From Muraenolepis orangiensis (lineage: Eukaryota; Chordata; Actinopteri; Gadiformes; Muraenolepididae): 64,000 nt of DNA. The notes under the pieces were generated by a model. That model was not told the origin of the DNA. It searched no databases and saw only the letters and a list, made by a program, of their open reading frames with translations. The stretch is from assembly GCA_027704905.1 (NCBI GenBank), contig CM051005.1, positions 13,100,888-13,164,887 of the forward strand, in the 5' to 3' direction. The position numbers were made by a program, and so were the translations under genes. Numbering within the stretch: position 1 is the first letter of the stretch; every line of letters starts with the position of its first letter. Below, piece by piece: positions 63,624 to 64,000 of the stretch.

Positions 63624-64000
63624 CTGGGAGGGGACGGACACACACACAGACGGGGAGGGGCTTGGACTTATTTCGAGGCTAGGGTTTGGTCGGGCAGGCG
63701 AGGGCAGACCATTCATTATCTCGCTAATTATTGAGATTACTCTCTTATTCTTGGTCAACACTTAAAATACACGCAAAGACTAAACATACACCTTTTTTTG
63801 TACCTCTGTGAGCAGGGTGGCAGCCAAACGGCTAGTGTCTTGAACCAACAGTGTATCATTTGGCAAATCGTTTTTTTTCAAGGGGTGACATTCCCAAACA
63901 TCAAATAGTTAAGATCATGTATGTGTGCTTCGCTGACAATTTAAAACAAATAAAGGAAAATTCCATGTATGTGCCAGTGAGAATCTCTGGAGGAGGAAGA
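63624..64000 (-). other. eeig2: eeig2 intron sequence to the window end
   Basis: No further exon was identified with confidence in the last 376 bases. Confidence 0.5.

Overview
The window is vertebrate genomic DNA, most likely from a ray-finned (teleost) fish. It has intron-rich genes, long CA/TG microsatellites, L2-type LINE fragments with the teleost-typical tail that reads 'tttagcagacgctttt', and an eeig2/fam102b - prpf38b - fndc7 gene cluster that matches vertebrate synteny (human 1p13.3 carries the same three families). Abundant CA repeats would fit a gadiform fish, but the sequence does not prove a species.

Layout. From 1 to about 4.7 kb there is no well-supported gene: three short possible exons of an unidentified upstream gene, microsatellites, and a decayed LINE into which a 13-bp minisatellite has expanded. 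From 4787 to 53309 (+ strand) lies one enormous gene, an fndc7-like secreted protein. It starts with a signal peptide split over two exons, followed by 18 diverged FN3 exons. Next comes an array of 83 complete, nearly identical 261-nt FN3 exons plus one truncated by an assembly gap. Six more diverged FN3 exons, a 15-codon exon with a furin-like RRRR motif, and a terminal FN3 exon complete it. Every FN3 exon is phase 1-1, so the gene stays in frame whatever the copy number. As assembled it would encode roughly 9,540 residues and 109 FN3 domains.

From 58094 down to 54522 (- strand) is a complete prpf38b (splicing factor, PRP38 domain plus RS tail), tail-to-tail with the giant gene. From 63623 down to 60359 (- strand) are the last six exons of eeig2/fam102b; its 5' part lies beyond the window. 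Two probable solo LTRs with perfect 5-bp target duplications (49094-49910 and 62154-63067) and several minisatellites occupy introns.

The main discovery is the array at 15.6-46.8 kb. It is a recently and repeatedly amplified single-exon cassette with nested higher-order repeats of 2, 3, 8 and 15 units. Its introns are as homogeneous as its exons, while five N-glycosylation sequons per unit stay intact. The true copy number is unknown, because the 45-N gap at its 3' edge is too short to hold even the one exon that must lie there.
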